A stretch of DNA of 7,783 nt, taken from positions 1 through 7,783 of the forward strand of contig CAKSSZ010000068.1 of NCBI GenBank assembly GCA_934489915.1. Reading direction: 5' to 3'. The notes under the pieces were generated by a model. That model saw only the letters and a list, made by a program, of their open reading frames with translations, had not been told where the DNA came from and did not search any database. Both the position numbers and the translations under genes were made by a program. Below are positions 5,826-7,783 of this stretch, piece after piece (within the stretch, counting starts at the first letter, position 1; each line of letters begins with the position of its first letter). Source of the DNA: an uncultured Clostridia bacterium. GTDB lineage: Bacteria > Bacillota > Clostridia > HGM11514.

Positions 5826-6365
5826 ATGGTATATGTAATGTTAGCGGACGGATTTGAAGAGGTAGAGGCGTTAACGGTTGTGGATTACCTGCGGCGGGCG
5901 GGGATTTCCCTTGCGACCGTCGGGGTAACCGGCGGGGTGGTGACCGGCGCACATGATATTCCCGTGACGGCGGATTGTCTGCTTGCGGAAATTTCGCCGC
6001 AGGAGGCGGAAATGATTGTACTGCCCGGCGGCGGACTGGGGACAGAGCATTTGAAAAAAAGCAGTGAGGTACGGTCTGCCGTAAAAGAATGCTACGAGGC
6101 GGGCGGATTGATTGCGGCCATCTGTGCGGCTCCCTCTGTGCTGGGAGAAATGGGACTGCTGTCCGGGAAGCAGGCTGTTTGCTATCCCGGGTTTGAAGGG
6201 GCGCTGCACGGGGCAACCCTGTCCACCCAGCCTGTGGTGCGGGACGGCCGCCTGATTACCGCAAAGGCTGCGGGGGCGGCGGCAAGATTTGCTTATGAGC
6301 TGATCTCGGTTCTGACCGATCGGGAGCGGGCAGAGCAGATTCGGGGGCAGGTTTATGATTGCTAA
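5826..6365 (+). CDS. DJ-1/PfpI (YajL-like) family protein
   Basis: This encodes a 179-residue cytoplasmic protein of the DJ-1/ThiJ/PfpI superfamily, length typical of the DJ-1/YajL group. The nucleophile is C100 in AAICAAPS, at the nucleophile elbow. E14 in GFEEVEALTVVDYLRRAGI matches the glutamate that tunes the DJ-1 cysteine. VLPGGGLG (65-72) is the conserved glycine-rich turn and CYPGFE (119-124) matches the YajL type. The stretch that is usually S/K-G-P-G-T near residue 147-152 reads KAAGAA here. Reported activities of relatives (oxidative-stress protection, glyoxalase or disputed deglycase) cannot be told apart from sequence. AAAGGGG (5811-5817) sits 8 bases before the ATG; an out-of-frame ATG at 5819 is closer to it but leads to a short frame. 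The gene follows tmk by 16 bases. Confidence 0.9.
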   Translation: MVYVMLADGFEEVEALTVVDYLRRAGISLATVGVTGGVVTGAHDIPVTADCLLAEISPQEAEMIVLPGGGLGTEHLKKSSEVRSAVKECYEAGGLIAAICAAPSVLGEMGLLSGKQAVCYPGFEGALHGATLSTQPVVRDGRLITAKAAGAAARFAYELISVLTDRERAEQIRGQVYDC

Positions 6366-6366
6366 A

Positions 6367-6377
6367 GAGGGAGAGGG
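6367..6377 (+). promoter_or_regulatory. Ribosome binding site of the CPBP protease gene
   Basis: GAGGGAGAGGG precedes the ATG at 6382 by 4 to 8 bases, depending on which GAGGG is used, and supports that start over the in-frame ATG at 6355 inside the DJ-1 gene. Confidence 0.65.
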
Positions 6378-6381
6378 AAAG

Positions 6382-7308
6382 ATGCCGAAGTTGAAAAACA
6401 GCCATCAGCTGACCCCCAGCGGCGCCCAGTGGCTGCTGTTTACCATTGTGTTGCTTTGGTTTTTCTTTACCTTTATTTATACCATTCTTCATTCCTTTCT
6501 GAGCTTTGAAAAACCGAATGGCTATCTGCTGCAAATGAGTTTGCAGATTTTTACCATTTTAATTCCTGCTGCGCTTTATTTATATCCGAAAAATATTGAT
6601 ATTACCGAGACCTTTTTAATCCATCGGCTGGATCGGAAAAATTTGTTTTTGCTGATTGGGTTAGGGGTTTGTATGCAGTTTTTATGCCGTTCCCTAAACG
6701 CCTTGATGGTGCTGCTGCTGGAGGGCTTGGGGGCGAACAGTCCGGCAAGCTCTCTGGCGGTGCCTGACAGCTTTGCCTCCGGTGTGCTGGCAGTATTTGC
6801 GGTGGTGCTGGTGCCGGCGGTCACGGAAGAATTGCTGATGCGCGGCGTGGTGCTGCATGCTTACCTGTGGCGGGGAAACCGGGCGGCCATTGCAGCCAGC
6901 GCCTTTTTATTCGGGCTGCTGCATCTGGATTTGCGTAACTTTCTTTCCACGGCGCTGTTAGGCGTTTTGCTGGCGTATGTGGTGCTGGAAACCGGCTCGG
7001 TTTTTGCCGGGATCGTGCTGCACGGCACCAATAATTTGCTGGTGCTTCTGGGGTATATGATAGAACGGAATATCCCTGTTCTTTGGATGGAAATTGCACT
7101 GACAGTGCTGGTGGTGATTTCCTTGCTGGCAATGCCTGCCTTGCTGCGGAGCTTTCGGCTGCACAACCGGGAAAATCCCAGCCGGATGGATCTGCCCATG
7201 AAGCGGAGCGTTCCCTATGAGCTGGGGCGTACCGTTTTCAGCCTGCCGGGGCTTTTGATGCTGGCGGCTTATGTGCTGGTGCAGATTCAGCTGTTCGGGA
7301 AAGGATAA
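6382..7308 (+). CDS. CPBP family intramembrane glutamic protease
   Basis: This encodes a 308-residue multi-span membrane protein of the CPBP (Abi/CAAX protease, Rce1-like) family. The three family motifs are intact: E149-E150-L-L-M-R154 (EExxxR), F177...H181 (FxxxH) in FLFGLLHLD, and H214-G-T-N-N218 (HxxxN/B), which together form the intramembrane active site. Hydrophobic segments surround them at about 16-40, 53-68, 88-114, 131-147, 170-182, 187-202, 205-224 and 235-256, with a final span near 288-303. A charged linker (about 257-284) separates the last span. Relatives are implicated in prenyl-protein processing, bacteriocin immunity or maturation, but no peptide or bacteriocin gene is nearby, so the substrate is unknown. 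It starts 16 bases after the DJ-1 gene and ends 5 bases before the methyltransferase. Confidence 0.9.
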   Translation: MPKLKNSHQLTPSGAQWLLFTIVLLWFFFTFIYTILHSFLSFEKPNGYLLQMSLQIFTILIPAALYLYPKNIDITETFLIHRLDRKNLFLLIGLGVCMQFLCRSLNALMVLLLEGLGANSPASSLAVPDSFASGVLAVFAVVLVPAVTEELLMRGVVLHAYLWRGNRAAIAASAFLFGLLHLDLRNFLSTALLGVLLAYVVLETGSVFAGIVLHGTNNLLVLLGYMIERNIPVLWMEIALTVLVVISLLAMPALLRSFRLHNRENPSRMDLPMKRSVPYELGRTVFSLPGLLMLAAYVLVQIQLFGKG

Positions 7309-7313
7309 TCGGT

Positions 7314-7783
7314 ATGGAATATAACATTAATTATGAATACATTGTTCGGTATTTGCAGCATATGACGCAGGAAAAAGATCCGCTGCTTCGGGAGCTGCGC
7401 CGTTACGGGAAAGAGCATGAGGTGCCGGTGTCTCAGCCGGAGACGGCGGCATTTCTTCGTTTTTTGTGCGGGGTAAAGCAGCCGGAACGGATTTTGGAAA
7501 TCGGGACGGCCATCGGCCTTTCCGCCATTTTGATGGCAAAGGCGTGCCGGGGCAGGGTGGTTACGCTGGAACGGGATGAAACCATGGTGGCTGCCGCCCG
7601 TGAAAACATTAAAAAAAGCGGTTTGGAGCATCGGATTCAGCTGATAGCAGGGGATGCGGCAGAAACCCTGCCCGGCTTGCAGGAAAGCTTTGATCTGGTG
7701 TTTATGGACGCAGCAAAAGGGCAGTATGAAGCCTTTTTGGATCAGATTCACCTTTCCCCCGGCGGGGTGCTGGTGTGCGATAA
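7314..7783 (+). CDS. trmR: O-methyltransferase, TrmR-like (tRNA 5-hydroxyuridine methyltransferase), partial
   Basis: The gene is open to the right edge: 156 codons are present, and relatives of about 215 residues suggest roughly 60 are missing. It is an S-adenosylmethionine-dependent methyltransferase of the family 3 O-methyltransferase fold. Motif I is LEIGTAIGLSA (residues 61-71), E86 in VTLERDE should contact the SAM ribose, GDAAETLP (113-120) contacts the adenine, and FMDAAKGQY (130-138) holds the metal-binding aspartate. GVKQPERILEIGTAIG and DAAKGQY closely resemble Bacillus TrmR (YrrM), which methylates 5-hydroxyuridine at tRNA position 34; the resemblance is from memory and other small-molecule O-methyltransferases share the fold. 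AAAGGA (7300-7305) lies 8 bases before the ATG. A U32 peptidase-type tRNA hydroxylation gene downstream would strengthen the call. Confidence 0.82.
   Translation, partial: MEYNINYEYIVRYLQHMTQEKDPLLRELRRYGKEHEVPVSQPETAAFLRFLCGVKQPERILEIGTAIGLSAILMAKACRGRVVTLERDETMVAAARENIKKSGLEHRIQLIAGDAAETLPGLQESFDLVFMDAAKGQYEAFLDQIHLSPGGVLVCD

Noticed and set aside
6382..7308. CPBP protease as part of a bacteriocin or phage-defence locus
   Set aside because: No precursor peptide, transporter, nuclease or other defence gene is present; neighbours are housekeeping genes.
1..7783. Mobile element, CRISPR array, tRNA or riboswitch
   Set aside because: I saw no spaced direct repeats, transposase or integrase motifs, terminal inverted repeats, cloverleaf, or long structured leader. 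The only intergenic stretches over 90 bases (1-118, 1734-1830, 3492-3632) are explained by terminators and promoters.

Overview
The window looks like chromosomal DNA of a low-to-mid GC anaerobic Firmicute of the class Clostridia, possibly Oscillospiraceae-like. That is an inference from gene content (ThyX, a TrmR-like methyltransferase, a TagA-type transferase, a YoaK/DUF1275 protein), strong AAGGGGG/AGGAGG-type ribosome binding sites, sigma-A style promoters and tight operon packing. No database search was possible. I see no mobile element, phage gene, CRISPR array, tRNA or rRNA. It is a compact, mostly housekeeping region with nine complete genes and one cut by the right edge.

Layout. (1) Positions 1-118: a short leader with a strong intrinsic-terminator hairpin (64-94) just upstream of hslO. 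(2) Positions 119-1733, plus strand: hslO (redox-activated chaperone Hsp33) followed 13 bases later by a YoaK/DUF1275 membrane protein. (3) A perfect 18-bp hairpin (1774-1814) separates this pair from a convergent minus-strand operon. (4) Positions 1831-3491, minus strand: manA (mannose-6-phosphate isomerase), whose stop codon overlaps the start of a histidine-phosphatase family gene. (5) Positions 3492-3632: a divergent promoter region with recognisable -35/-10 boxes on both strands and an A-rich tandem repeat between them. (6) Positions 3633-7783, plus strand: a tight operon of a TagA/WecG-type glycosyltransferase, thyX, tmk, a DJ-1/PfpI protein, a CPBP membrane protease and a trmR-like tRNA methyltransferase. 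The first three overlap each other; the rest are separated by 5 to 16 bases.

How the genes fit together. ThyX makes dTMP from dUMP and Tmk phosphorylates it to dTDP, so these two overlapping genes are consecutive steps of one pathway. The TagA-like enzyme works on an undecaprenyl-linked cell-wall polymer intermediate, and ManA across the divergent promoter feeds mannose-phosphate metabolism. The intergenic region therefore sits between two genes with envelope/sugar links, although co-regulation is not shown. The last three genes of the plus operon (DJ-1, CPBP, TrmR) have no obvious pathway link to thyX-tmk.

I did not find a convincing new biological system. The observations worth a second look are regulatory (the hairpin before hslO, the divergent promoter) or about gene pairing (manA with a phosphatase; TagA with ThyX-Tmk).
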